Source: Rhodococcus sp. 14-2483-1-2 | GTDB taxonomy: Bacteria > Actinomycetota > Actinomycetes > Mycobacteriales > Mycobacteriaceae | Length of the DNA stretch: 64,000 bases | NCBI RefSeq assembly: GCF_002259405.1 | Contig: NZ_NPFW01000007.1 | Span: 558,001-622,000, forward strand | Direction: 5' to 3' | Shown: one piece after another, positions 1 through 8,359 of the stretch | Layout: each line of letters begins with the position of its first letter | Position numbering within the stretch: position 1 is the first letter of the stretch | Translations under genes and position numbers: made by a program | The notes under the pieces: model-generated | What the model was told of the DNA's origin: nothing | Database searches by the model: none | What the model saw: only the letters and a program-made list of their open reading frames with translations

Positions 1-1928
1 CCGAGGGGTCGACCATCGATGACCCGGCATTCGACGCTGCGGTCGTCGCCAATCTCGATTCACTGGTGGCCGATCACCCGGACCGCATCGCGAAGATCAA
101 CGGCAGCTACTTCCGGACTGCCGAAGCCCCGGTGCTGGCGGCGCTGGGCACCACGGACAAACAGCACGCCATCGCCAGCATCGCGATCGTCGGCACCAAC
201 GACACCGAGCTGACCGAGAACTTCCAGGCCGTCCAGAGCGCCTTCTACATCGACGGCGTCGACGTACAGGTCGCCGGCCAACAAGCCGTCGCGGCCGCAC
301 TCCAGTCGACGATGACCGACGACATCCACCGCATGGAGATCCTCGCCATCCCGGCAGTGGCGGTGCTGCTGTTCTTCGTGTTCGGCGGCGTCGTGGCCGC
401 TGCGCTGCCGCTCATCGTCGGAGCGCTGACCGTCGTCGGTGCCAACGGCATCGTGAAGCTGTTCACCCACTTCACCGAAGTGAACACCTTCGTCGCACCG
501 GTGGTGTCTCTGGTGGGACTCGGCCTGGCGATCGATTACGGACTGTTCATCGTGTCGCGTTTCCGAGAGGAACTGGGTGACGGCCGGTCGACGCCCGATG
601 CCGTCCGTCGATCGGTCATGACGGCCGGTCGTACGGTGGCGTTCTCGGCGACGATCATCGTCGCGTGCCTCGGCGGTCTGTTGCTGTTTCCGCACGGGTT
701 CCTGCGGTCGGTGGCCCTGGGTTCGATTGCGACGGTTGCACTCGCAGCGCTGACTGCGATCACCGTCCTGCCGGCCATTCTGTCCATGCTGGGGCCACGC
801 GTCGACGCGCTCGGTCTGGCATTCATGCGCAAGACCAAGTCCTCGGAGGAGATCGAGAACGGGATGTGGGGCAAGCTCACCACCTGGGTGATGCGCAACC
901 CCATCAAGGTGGTCGTCACCATCGTGCTCGGACTGCTGGCGCTGACGCTTCCGATCGGGAACCTCGCGTTCGGCGGCATCAACGAAACGTATCTGCCACC
1001 GGACAATCCGACGCGGGTGGCGCAGGAACAGTTCGACGAACTGTTCCCCGGCCAGCGCACCGAGCCGATCGAATTGGTCATCCAGAACGCCCAGGGGTCG
1101 AACCTCGCCGCCATCACCACCCAGGCGAACAACGCACCCGGCCTGGTCGAGCAGTTCACCCCGGTCGGCGCCAGCAAGGACGGCATCATCGTCTTCAAGG
1201 CCGGACTGATCGATCGCAACGACGCAGCGCCCGCCATCGAGTTCCTGCGCAGCATCGACACTCCCGAGGGCACCTCGATGGAAGTGACGGGAACGCCTGC
1301 AATCGAACGGGATTCGATCGATGCACTGGTGGATCGTCTACCCCTGATGGCGGTATTGGTCGTTCTCATCGTCACGGTTCTGATGTTCCTGACGTTCGGC
1401 TCCTTGGTGTTGCCGATCAAGGCGGTGCTGATGACGACCCTCGGACTCGGTGCCACGATGGGCATTCTGACGTGGATCTTCATCGACGGCCACGGCGCGG
1501 CGTGGCTGAACTTCACGCCCGGGCCGATCATGGCGATGATTCTGCTGCTGATCGCCGCCATCGTCTTCGGACTGTCCACCGACTACGAGGTGTTCCTACT
1601 CTCCCGCATGGTCGAAGCTCGCGAAAATGGTGCCAGCACAAGCGAAGCCATTCACATCGGCACCTCGCATACCGGACGCATCATCACCGCGGCAGCGTTG
1701 ATTCTCATCGTCGTCACCGGAGCATTCGCGTTCTCGGATCTGGTGATGATGAAATACATCGCCTACGGCATGATCGCCGCCCTCATCATCGATGCGACCG
1801 TCATTCGGATGTTCCTGGTTCCAGCGACGATGAAATTGCTCGGCGACGCGAGCTGGTGGGCACCGGCCGGTATGAAGCGCATGCAACGCAAACTCGGACT
1901 CGGCGAAACGGTTCCGAAAGACGACTGA
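1..1928 (+). CDS. MMPL family transporter, C-terminal part (5' truncated by window edge)
   Basis: The reading frame is open from base 3 and ends at the TGA at 1926-1928, so the N-terminus lies outside the window. Two MMPL/RND membrane blocks are visible: a first block with the family signature GLGLAIDYGLFIVSRFREEL, an extracytoplasmic stretch (roughly bases 950-1320), and a second block with VFGLSTDYEVFLLSRMVEA. These repeated Asp-Tyr motifs in a central helix carry the proton-relay residues of the family. MMPL proteins of mycolate-containing actinobacteria export lipids or drugs across the inner membrane; the substrate cannot be read here. It converges on the DUF2339 gene with an inverted repeat between them. 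Confidence 0.93.
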   Translation, partial: EGSTIDDPAFDAAVVANLDSLVADHPDRIAKINGSYFRTAEAPVLAALGTTDKQHAIASIAIVGTNDTELTENFQAVQSAFYIDGVDVQVAGQQAVAAALQSTMTDDIHRMEILAIPAVAVLLFFVFGGVVAAALPLIVGALTVVGANGIVKLFTHFTEVNTFVAPVVSLVGLGLAIDYGLFIVSRFREELGDGRSTPDAVRRSVMTAGRTVAFSATIIVACLGGLLLFPHGFLRSVALGSIATVALAALTAITVLPAILSMLGPRVDALGLAFMRKTKSSEEIENGMWGKLTTWVMRNPIKVVVTIVLGLLALTLPIGNLAFGGINETYLPPDNPTRVAQEQFDELFPGQRTEPIELVIQNAQGSNLAAITTQANNAPGLVEQFTPVGASKDGIIVFKAGLIDRNDAAPAIEFLRSIDTPEGTSMEVTGTPAIERDSIDALVDRLPLMAVLVVLIVTVLMFLTFGSLVLPIKAVLMTTLGLGATMGILTWIFIDGHGAAWLNFTPGPIMAMILLLIAAIVFGLSTDYEVFLLSRMVEARENGASTSEAIHIGTSHTGRIITAAALILIVVTGAFAFSDLVMMKYIAYGMIAALIIDATVIRMFLVPATMKLLGDASWWAPAGMKRMQRKLGLGETVPKDD

Positions 1929-1951
1929 CGCGCCGCCGCCCCACCCCACAC

Positions 1952-2002
1952 GCGTCAATGGACCACTGCACCGCCGAGACGTATGCAACGGTCCATTGAC
2001 GC
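1952..2002. terminator. Inverted repeat between convergent genes, probable bidirectional terminator
   Basis: A perfect 13-bp inverted repeat (GCGTCAATGGACC at 1952-1964, GGTCCATTGACGC at 1990-2002) flanks a 25-nt loop that contains a second TGCA pair. It fills the gap between the convergent MMPL and DUF2339 genes. There is no U-tract, as is common for actinobacterial terminators. It could instead be a member of a dispersed repeat family. Confidence 0.55.
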
Positions 2003-2011
2003 AGCAGGGGG

Positions 2012-3913
2012 TCAGGAGGAAACTGCCGCACTTTCTCGGTCCGCGAACACCTTGGCGTATCGGGTGCCGGCGATCAGCAGCAGTAGTCCCACTGCAATGA
2101 AGGCGATGACCCGGAAGAGTCCGTCCAGGGCGACGAGGTCGAACAGGAACAGTTTTGCGATGGCCGCGGCGGTCAGGGACAGTCCGGCCAGCAGGGCCAG
2201 ATGAGCGTGGGTGACGCTGCGTAGCCCGAAGGCCAGGAGTGCGAAGGCTGCGATCATCCACTCGATGGTTGCCGCGGTGTGACCTGCGGTGAATCCTGTT
2301 GTTTCGCCGCCGATTCCGATGCCGAGAGTCACCGTTGCCGACGTCAGGCCGTACAGCGCGAGTACGCCGGAGACGATGCCGAGGGTCTGCAGTTCGTCGT
2401 CGACCAGTTTCAGTTCTGCCAGCACGTAGGCAAAGGCGAATGCCGTTGCAGCGAGCAGGATTCCGCCCAGGGTGATACCGACGCTGCCCACTGCGTGATC
2501 GGAGTCCAGCAGCGCCTGTGGCGGACTGACCGAGACGAACATCAGTGCGCCGATCACGCCGAATCCGCTGCCGATCGAGTATGCGAGTGTCGAGCGGGTG
2601 CTGTGGGCCACCGCGATCAGGGCCAACGCGACGGCGAACAGCACGACCGGGCGAATCTCGAGGGTCGTCGACTCGACTGCGGCCTGCAGCGTCGCCAGCG
2701 CTCCGATCACCGCGACGGTGATGCGAGCGTGCCCCGGCAACCAGCTCACCAGAATCACGATCGCCACAGCTGCAGCAGCAAGAACCAGTTGGACAGAGAC
2801 GGTCGCGGCGCGATCGAAAACGTCTGCGGACACCAGCACCGGCACAGATGCGAGAGCGATCATGACGGTGTCGACCACATCGGAGATGTTGCGGCGCAAC
2901 AACTCCAGTGAGGTACCGATGCCGAAGACGGCCACCGACACGACGGCAAGGAGTAGCCAGAGGTCGCCGGTGGATCCGGACAGATCGACACTCGCGATGG
3001 CAGCCAGCACCGCACCGACGAGGGGTACGGTCCGAACGACCTGCAGGAGTTGCCAATTGCGGCCGACCTGAGCCGGGAAGCTGGCGACGTACGTGGCGAT
3101 GAGGAACGCGATCAGGGTCAGGGTGAGGCCGTCGGTCAGCACCGGTCCACACACCGCGACGCCGGCGAGAATCAGCACCGCCATCGGCTGCGACTTCCAC
3201 TGCACTGCGAGTGCCGTTCCGGCTGCGGCAATTCCGAATGCGGTGATCAGCCCGAGTACGGGATCGAGCCAGCCGTACAGGACGGACGTCGCGAGTACAT
3301 CGAGGTACAGGCCTGCGATGCCGGTAGCGGCGAGGGCGATTCCGCCGACGCGGCCGCCCGATCGGCCGAACACTCGGACGCCTGCACCGATCAACGCGAG
3401 TGAGAACACTGCACCCGCGGCGACCCGCAGAGGAGGACCGAACCACCCGGCCTGTGCGGCGAGAACGAGCAGCATCACCACACCGACGAGGGTGACGCCC
3501 GCACCTGCGACAGCCAACAGACGACTGATGACACCGTCACGCTGCCACCACGGTTCGCGCGGCGGAGCCGGCGGTCGAGGCGCGACGACCGGCCCCCGGG
3601 GTGGTGCGGGGTAGGTCATGGCGGGCTGGGGCCGAAACATCTGCCGGCCCGTCGGCTGACGGACCGGGTGGCCGAACGGCTGACCGTAGGGCTGCGGAGG
3701 CAACGGCGGCGACGCGACCGGCGGCGGAACGGCAGGAGCCGGCGGTGCGGGTGCCTGCCGCGTCGGAGCGGGAGCCGTTGCTGCACCGAGCTGCGACTGC
3801 AACGTCTGCAGATCGACGGCCACCTGGCGCATGTGGTCGCCCAGGGAATCGAAGCGGCTGGACAGTCGCGCGACGAGTTGCGGATCCAGCCCGGAGTTCT
3901 GGGAAGAAGTCAT
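2012..3913 (-). CDS. DUF2339 family polytopic membrane protein
   Basis: This 633-residue protein begins with a soluble N-terminus. Residues about 10-45 are coiled-coil-like (SRFDSLGDHMRQVAVDLQTL) and are followed by a Pro/Ala-rich linker to about residue 125. The rest is almost entirely hydrophobic, with some 18-20 predicted membrane segments. This layout matches the predicted membrane protein family DUF2339, whose function is unknown. The start ATG at 3913 gives the expected coiled coil. The gene stands alone, convergent with the MMPL gene. Identification rests on overall architecture rather than on a catalytic motif. Confidence 0.8.
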   Translation of the reverse strand: MTSSQNSGLDPQLVARLSSRFDSLGDHMRQVAVDLQTLQSQLGAATAPAPTRQAPAPPAPAVPPPVASPPLPPQPYGQPFGHPVRQPTGRQMFRPQPAMTYPAPPRGPVVAPRPPAPPREPWWQRDGVISRLLAVAGAGVTLVGVVMLLVLAAQAGWFGPPLRVAAGAVFSLALIGAGVRVFGRSGGRVGGIALAATGIAGLYLDVLATSVLYGWLDPVLGLITAFGIAAAGTALAVQWKSQPMAVLILAGVAVCGPVLTDGLTLTLIAFLIATYVASFPAQVGRNWQLLQVVRTVPLVGAVLAAIASVDLSGSTGDLWLLLAVVSVAVFGIGTSLELLRRNISDVVDTVMIALASVPVLVSADVFDRAATVSVQLVLAAAAVAIVILVSWLPGHARITVAVIGALATLQAAVESTTLEIRPVVLFAVALALIAVAHSTRSTLAYSIGSGFGVIGALMFVSVSPPQALLDSDHAVGSVGITLGGILLAATAFAFAYVLAELKLVDDELQTLGIVSGVLALYGLTSATVTLGIGIGGETTGFTAGHTAATIEWMIAAFALLAFGLRSVTHAHLALLAGLSLTAAAIAKLFLFDLVALDGLFRVIAFIAVGLLLLIAGTRYAKVFADRESAAVSS

Positions 3914-3988
3914 GGGTTAGATCCTGCGACCGTCGCGGTCGAAAAGCGTGAGTAGTGCTACTCGGATCACTCGAGTAGAAGCGCCTCG

Positions 3989-4639
3989 CTAGCCGAACAT
4001 ACGACGGATCGAGCTACCGAACGGATGCTTGGCGGTCACCGAACCCAAGCGAACCTTGCCCGAGACCACAAGATGCAGCGGCCCGTACGGCGGGCCGGTG
4101 CGAACCTTGTTGGTAGCGCTACCCGCCACCGTCTCGACGCGGTTGAGATCGACCGTCGCCTCGGTCGGCACGATCAGTGTCACGGTGCTGCAGTAATCGT
4201 CGACGTGAATCTCGACCACCTGCGTCGACATGACCGCCTGGGTGAAGTCGAGTGTCACCGTCGACATGCGGGTGGAGACGCGCAGATTCGCAGGTACGTT
4301 CCACGGCCCCTTACGGGTGACCGTGGACATCGTGCCGCGCAGTGTGTCCGACGCGCCGCTGCTGTGCCCCCAGTGCTCCTGAACGACGCGGCCCGGGGCC
4401 GGTTGCGGGGTGGGCGCGGCGAAGGGTTTCGGTGCCGGGCGATGCTCCTCGGCGATCTGCATCCCGGGCAGGTCGGCGAGAACCGAGTTCAGTTCACCGC
4501 GGGTCTTCGACGCCAATGCGGTGTCCATTCGCTCGGTGAACTCGCCGAGCGACAACATGCCCTGGCCCACGGCGCGCTGCAGCAGCTCTCCGACGTGTTC
4601 GCGTTCGGCATCGGACACTCTCAGATCCCTTGCCTCCAT
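3989..4639 (-). CDS. DUF1707 (SHOCT-like) domain protein with cell-wall-active-antibiotic-response-like C-terminus
   Basis: The first ~55 residues (RVSDAEREHVGELLQRAVGQ, then LGEFTERMDTALASKTRGEL) are a typical DUF1707 helical domain found at the start of many actinobacterial proteins. A Pro-rich linker (about 65-85) follows, then a beta-rich segment (about 95-216) with repeated STVTLDF / CSTVTLIVP-like strands resembling a C-terminal beta-helix of LiaF type. No signal peptide or transmembrane helix is evident. A TACCCT box ends exactly 6 nt before the ATG at 4639, so the mRNA is probably leaderless. The function is unknown. Confidence 0.82.
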   Translation of the reverse strand: MEARDLRVSDAEREHVGELLQRAVGQGMLSLGEFTERMDTALASKTRGELNSVLADLPGMQIAEEHRPAPKPFAAPTPQPAPGRVVQEHWGHSSGASDTLRGTMSTVTRKGPWNVPANLRVSTRMSTVTLDFTQAVMSTQVVEIHVDDYCSTVTLIVPTEATVDLNRVETVAGSATNKVRTGPPYGPLHLVVSGKVRLGSVTAKHPFGSSIRRMFG

Positions 4640-4660
4640 GCGTTCAGGGTAGCGAAGATC

Positions 4661-5773
4661 TCAGGCCACGCGACCGCCCAGTACGGAAAGCATTCCGGAC
4701 ACCGACGCGGGCCATCCGAACTGTTCGGCGCGCAACCTGGCGGCGATGCGGCGGCCGTCGACCGGTAGTTCGAGAACTCGCTGTATCTCGGCGGCGAATC
4801 CGTCTGCGGTGTTCTCCGAGGATCCGCCGCAGTGCGGGGTGACGATCTGCGCCAGCGCCGAGGTCTCCGAGACGACGACGGGGGTGCCTGCGGCGAGCGA
4901 TTCCAATGCGGCGAGCCCGAACGTCTCATGTGGTCCCGGCGCGAGAGCGATGTCCGCCGAGGCCAGCAGGGCTGCGACGGCCGATCTGCCGTCGACGAAA
5001 CCGAGGAAGTCGACGGGCAGACCGCGGGCGCGTCGTTCGAGACCGGCTCGGCGGGGGCCGTCGCCGGCGATGATCAGCCGCGCCCGCATTCCCGAATCAC
5101 ACAGTGCAGCAAGTGAATCGATGCTTCTCTCGACGTGCTTCTCCACCGAGAGCCGGCCGCAGTGCACGAGCAGTCGGTCGGCACTGCCCAGCCATGCGGA
5201 TCGTTCGCCTGCCTGCCGGCGACGCGGATGGAAGAGGTCGAGATCCACGCCGAGCGGCACTCGGTGCACGTTGCGAACACCGATGCGGTCGAACTCCTGT
5301 CTCGCGAACTCCGTGGTGCACACGACGGCGTCGAACGAGTCGGCGGTGCGACGGTTGGCCAGGTCTGCGATGGGGCGGGCGCAGCGCATCGGCATCGTCT
5401 GCGCAAGCAGTCGGTCCAGGCGTTCGTGGGAGATCATCACGCTGCGCACGTCTCGGCGCGCGGCCCAGGCACCCATTCCGCGCAGCGTCAGTCGGTCCGA
5501 CACCTCGATCACGTCGGGCCGCAGTCCGGCCGCCACCGAGGACACCCGACGCGGGTCGGCCACCCGATACCCGCCGGTGAGCGGGATCTGCGGTGCCGGC
5601 ACCTCGATGCGCACCACTCCCGACGGCAGGAGCGTCTCGCTTCGTCGATCTCCCGGCACGATCAGAGTCACCTCGTGGCCGTCGGCGACGTACCCCGATC
5701 CGAGCTGGTCGACGGCCGTCCGCAATCCCCCGGACCGTGGTCCGTAGAAGTTGGCGAGCTGGACGATGCGCAC
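4661..5773 (-). CDS. Glycosyltransferase family 4 (GT-B fold)
   Basis: A 370-residue retaining glycosyltransferase that transfers a sugar from an activated donor to an unidentified lipid, glycan or small-molecule acceptor. The N-terminal domain has the GGLRTAVDQL loop that normally contacts the acceptor. The C-terminal domain has the EX7E signature (ETFGLAALE in HETFGLAALESLAAGTPVV). I chose the GTG at 5773 because the encoded RIVQLANFYGPRSGG is the usual beginning of the fold. The open frame upstream to 5923 would overlap the divergent SRPBCC gene and encodes nothing family-like. It lies just upstream of the DUF1707 gene on the same strand, in the opposite order of transcription to SRPBCC. 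Confidence 0.88.
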   Translation of the reverse strand: MRIVQLANFYGPRSGGLRTAVDQLGSGYVADGHEVTLIVPGDRRSETLLPSGVVRIEVPAPQIPLTGGYRVADPRRVSSVAAGLRPDVIEVSDRLTLRGMGAWAARRDVRSVMISHERLDRLLAQTMPMRCARPIADLANRRTADSFDAVVCTTEFARQEFDRIGVRNVHRVPLGVDLDLFHPRRRQAGERSAWLGSADRLLVHCGRLSVEKHVERSIDSLAALCDSGMRARLIIAGDGPRRAGLERRARGLPVDFLGFVDGRSAVAALLASADIALAPGPHETFGLAALESLAAGTPVVVSETSALAQIVTPHCGGSSENTADGFAAEIQRVLELPVDGRRIAARLRAEQFGWPASVSGMLSVLGGRVA

Positions 5774-5882
5774 TCGACCAGTCTTCCCAGCGACAAGTCC
5801 GCCCGACGGCGCGGCGATGGATGGTGACCGAACCTTCGCGGAATTCTGTGTGGGGAGCGCTACCAACGGGTAGGTGAGACAG

Positions 5883-6272
5883 ATGCGAGTGACACTGCAA
5901 TCCACCGGCAACGCCCCCGCCACCGAGGTCTGGGAGCGCTACATGGAACCGACGGCCTGGAAGACCTGGGCACCGCAGATCATCGGCGTCGAGTACCGCG
6001 GCGAGCGTCTGGACGCCGACACCACCGGCCGAGTGCTGGGGCCACTGGGCCTGCCGATCGATTTTCGAGTGCATTCGGTCGACGAGCAGTCCTGGACGTG
6101 GGCGTGGTCGGCGTGGTTCCAGAACCAGGCCATCGGGGTGGACCTGACGCACGGCGTCGTCTCCCGACCCAGCGGCACCAGGGCGTGGTTGACGATCGAC
6201 GGCCCGCTGCCGCTGGTTCTGCCGTACGTGCCCGTCGCCAAGTTCGCGCTCGGCAGGTTGTGCAGTCGGTAG
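5883..6272 (+). CDS. SRPBCC (START-like) family protein
   Basis: About 130 residues with a TLQSTGNAPATEVWERYMEP opening and WTWAW core strands, typical of the polyketide cyclase/dehydrase-like SRPBCC helix-grip fold that binds hydrophobic ligands. The ligand cannot be inferred. I prefer the ATG at 5883, which sits 4-5 nt after an AGGTGAG element and 6 nt after a TAGGTG box. A GTG at 5874 is an in-frame alternative adding three residues. It is divergent from the glycosyltransferase and ends 2 nt before the stop of the convergent small acidic protein. Confidence 0.75.
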   Translation: MRVTLQSTGNAPATEVWERYMEPTAWKTWAPQIIGVEYRGERLDADTTGRVLGPLGLPIDFRVHSVDEQSWTWAWSAWFQNQAIGVDLTHGVVSRPSGTRAWLTIDGPLPLVLPYVPVAKFALGRLCSR

Positions 6273-6274
6273 AG

Positions 6275-6496
6275 CTACTCGGACCGTGTGACGGTCTTCT
6301 CCTCGGACTTGTCGGCCACGTCGGTCGGCTCGGGCGTCGGTAACGAGGAATCCTCACCGGATCCGTCCAGATGGCCGTCGAACTCGTCGATCGCCTCGTC
6401 GCGTTCGGCACCGGTCTGATCGAGATCGGCGTCGACGCCCTTCGAGTGCTTCGCCGGGTCGACGGTGGTGTCCACTGCATTCTTGTTGTCGGTCAT
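6275..6496 (-). CDS. Small acidic, probably disordered protein
   Basis: A 73-residue protein rich in Asp, Glu, Ser and Thr with no hydrophobic segment and no cysteine; the composition suggests intrinsic disorder. Its start (ATG 6496) lies 37 nt downstream of the response-regulator stop on the same strand, so it may be the last gene of the AI-2E permease/two-component operon. I do not recognise the family. The reading frame is supported mainly by its compact placement between neighbours and by the absence of any better frame. Confidence 0.55.
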   Translation of the reverse strand: MTDNKNAVDTTVDPAKHSKGVDADLDQTGAERDEAIDEFDGHLDGSGEDSSLPTPEPTDVADKSEEKTVTRSE

Positions 6497-6533
6497 GGGA
6501 TGCAGAGTGCCCCTGAGCTACCGACGCAAACCC

Positions 6534-7193
6534 TCACAGCCCTTTTTCGATGGCGTATCGGGTCAGTTCGACGCGGTTGGCCAGCTGCAGTTTTCGCAGG
6601 GTCGCCTGGACGTGATTCTCGACGGTCCGATGACTGAGCGTCAATCGCGTCGCAATCTGTTTGGCGCTCAAACCCTTTGCTACCAGTCGCAACACCTCGG
6701 TCTCGCGGTCGGTCAGCGTGGGGCGAGCGTCGGATTCCGGTTCGGGCGACGACGACATCCGCCGGAACTCTCCGAGCACCAGGCCTGCGAGACCGGGAGT
6801 GAACACCGCCTGCCCGGCCGAGGTGGCGCGGACGGCGTCGAACAGTTCCTCGGCCGATGCACTCTTGACCAGGTAACCCGTCGCACCGGCCTTGATGGCG
6901 TCGAGCACGTCGTTGCGTTCCGCGGACGCCGAGAGCACGAGAATCTTCGTCTGCGGCGACGCGTCGAGCACGGCGACGGTGGCGTCGGCTCCGTTGCCGT
7001 CGGGTAAGTGCATGTCCATCAACACGACGTCGGGAGTGGTTGCTCGGGCGCGGCGCCGCGCAGCGGCGACGCCGTCCGCGGTGGCGACGACCCTGAATCC
7101 GGCGGCCTCGAGATCCCGGGCGACGCCATCCCGCCACATCGGATGGTCGTCGACGACCATCACCGCGATCTCGGCATTCGCTTCCTCTGTCAT
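6534..7193 (-). CDS. LuxR/NarL-type two-component response regulator
   Basis: A 219-residue regulator. The receiver domain (about 8-125) has the acidic pocket VDDHP and the phospho-acceptor Asp in VVLMDMHLP. The C-terminal GerE/LuxR helix-turn-helix is TDRETEVLRLVAKGLSAKQI followed by SHRTVENHV. The ATG at 7193 overlaps the kinase stop as ATGA, indicating translational coupling, so this start is preferred to the GTG at 7229. It should be phosphorylated by the kinase encoded immediately upstream. The targets are unknown; autoregulation of the operon or of the divergent cyclase is possible. Confidence 0.93.
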   Translation of the reverse strand: MTEEANAEIAVMVVDDHPMWRDGVARDLEAAGFRVVATADGVAAARRRARATTPDVVLMDMHLPDGNGADATVAVLDASPQTKILVLSASAERNDVLDAIKAGATGYLVKSASAEELFDAVRATSAGQAVFTPGLAGLVLGEFRRMSSSPEPESDARPTLTDRETEVLRLVAKGLSAKQIATRLTLSHRTVENHVQATLRKLQLANRVELTRYAIEKGL

Positions 7194-8359
7194 CCCGGTC
7201 CCTTCGCTCGCGGAATGCGGATCTCCCATTCGGTTCCCTCGCCCTCGTCGGTGTCGAGTATCGCAGTACCACCGAGAGATTCGACGCGGCCGAGTATCGA
7301 CTTCGAGACACCCATTCGACCCTCGGCCTCGGCGGCGGCGAGCCGTCCGGCAGGGATTCCGCGGCCGTCGTCGCGGATACTGACGATCAATTCCCCGTCG
7401 ACGTCCTCGAGCAACACATAGGCCTTCGCATCGGCTCCCGCGTGGAGCTCGACGTTGGACAGTGCGGTTGCCACGACAGCGGCGAGTTCATCGGCGACCT
7501 CGGATTCGACGAGAACCGGATCGGCAGGCGTCGAGACGGAGATCGAGGTGCCCGCCTGAGTCCGCAGCAGTGCTCTGACGTCGACGATCGAGCCGGTGTG
7601 ATCGCCGCGCGGAGCCGCCTGTTCCGAGATGAGCACGCGAAGAGCGACTTCCTGCTCGCCGGCCAGCTCGGCGAGTTCGGCTGCACGCCCGCCTATTTCG
7701 AGACCACGCCGTCGCACCAGCGCCAGTACCTGCAGCACCCCGTCGTGCACCTGCCGGGCAAGTCGTTCACGTTCCTCGGTGATCGCGGCCGATCGGGCTG
7801 CGCGTTGCAGCTCCTCGTGCGCGCGACGGGCAGTGTTCGACGCCATCCCCAGCGCCAGCCCCGCCGAGAGCAATACCGGAGCGGTGGCGTCGGACCAGAG
7901 GTCGGAGTCGAAACGGTCGCGGACGAGTGCGCTGACCACCGACATCGCTACCCCGGATGCGATTCCTCCTTTGGGGCCCAACAGGATTGCGGCCGAGATG
8001 ACTGCGTTGGTCGCCCACAGTGTGGTCGGCAGGGTTTGGCGGGTGCTGTACCAGTCGTAGTCGGCAACCAATCTCGTCGATGCCATCAGCGCGATCACGA
8101 TGACCTGATCGGCGAGGACCACCTGCCAGCGCGGAAGCGAGGCGCGCGCGAGCATCAGAGCCGACGTCCCCGACCACACCGCCATCAGTGCCACCAACAT
8201 CCAGCTCAACCGCGGGTTGGTGTAATTGTCGACGGTGGCCACCTGGTAGCCGATGGCGTAGACGAGGGTGACCAGCCGAAAGGCCTGGGAGGCCCGCCAG
8301 AGCGGGGAGTCGGGATCGGACGAGGTGAGCGTGGTCCGTGCCCGGTCAGCCGTCCGCAT
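7190..8359 (-). CDS. Membrane sensor histidine kinase (HisKA_3/NarX-type)
   Basis: A 389-residue kinase. The N-terminal half has about five hydrophobic helices (residues ~28-170) with very short loops, so the stimulus is probably sensed in or at the membrane. The dimerisation helix carries the phospho-acceptor His in RLARQVHDGVLQVL. The ATPase has an N-box (ALSNVELHA), a G1 box (IRDDGRGIP) and GRMGVSKSILGRVESLGG. Its start overlaps the 3' end of the AI-2E permease gene by 14 nt and its stop overlaps the regulator start, so the three genes form one operon in which permease and kinase may work together. Confidence 0.93.
   Translation of the reverse strand: MRTADRARTTLTSSDPDSPLWRASQAFRLVTLVYAIGYQVATVDNYTNPRLSWMLVALMAVWSGTSALMLARASLPRWQVVLADQVIVIALMASTRLVADYDWYSTRQTLPTTLWATNAVISAAILLGPKGGIASGVAMSVVSALVRDRFDSDLWSDATAPVLLSAGLALGMASNTARRAHEELQRAARSAAITEERERLARQVHDGVLQVLALVRRRGLEIGGRAAELAELAGEQEVALRVLISEQAAPRGDHTGSIVDVRALLRTQAGTSISVSTPADPVLVESEVADELAAVVATALSNVELHAGADAKAYVLLEDVDGELIVSIRDDGRGIPAGRLAAAEAEGRMGVSKSILGRVESLGGTAILDTDEGEGTEWEIRIPRAKGPG

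Noticed and set aside
1596..3446. Long minus-strand frame of 616 codons overlapping the DUF2339 gene
   Set aside because: Arg-rich, low-complexity translation with no recognisable domain; it is a frame shadow of the real DUF2339 and MMPL genes in high-GC DNA.
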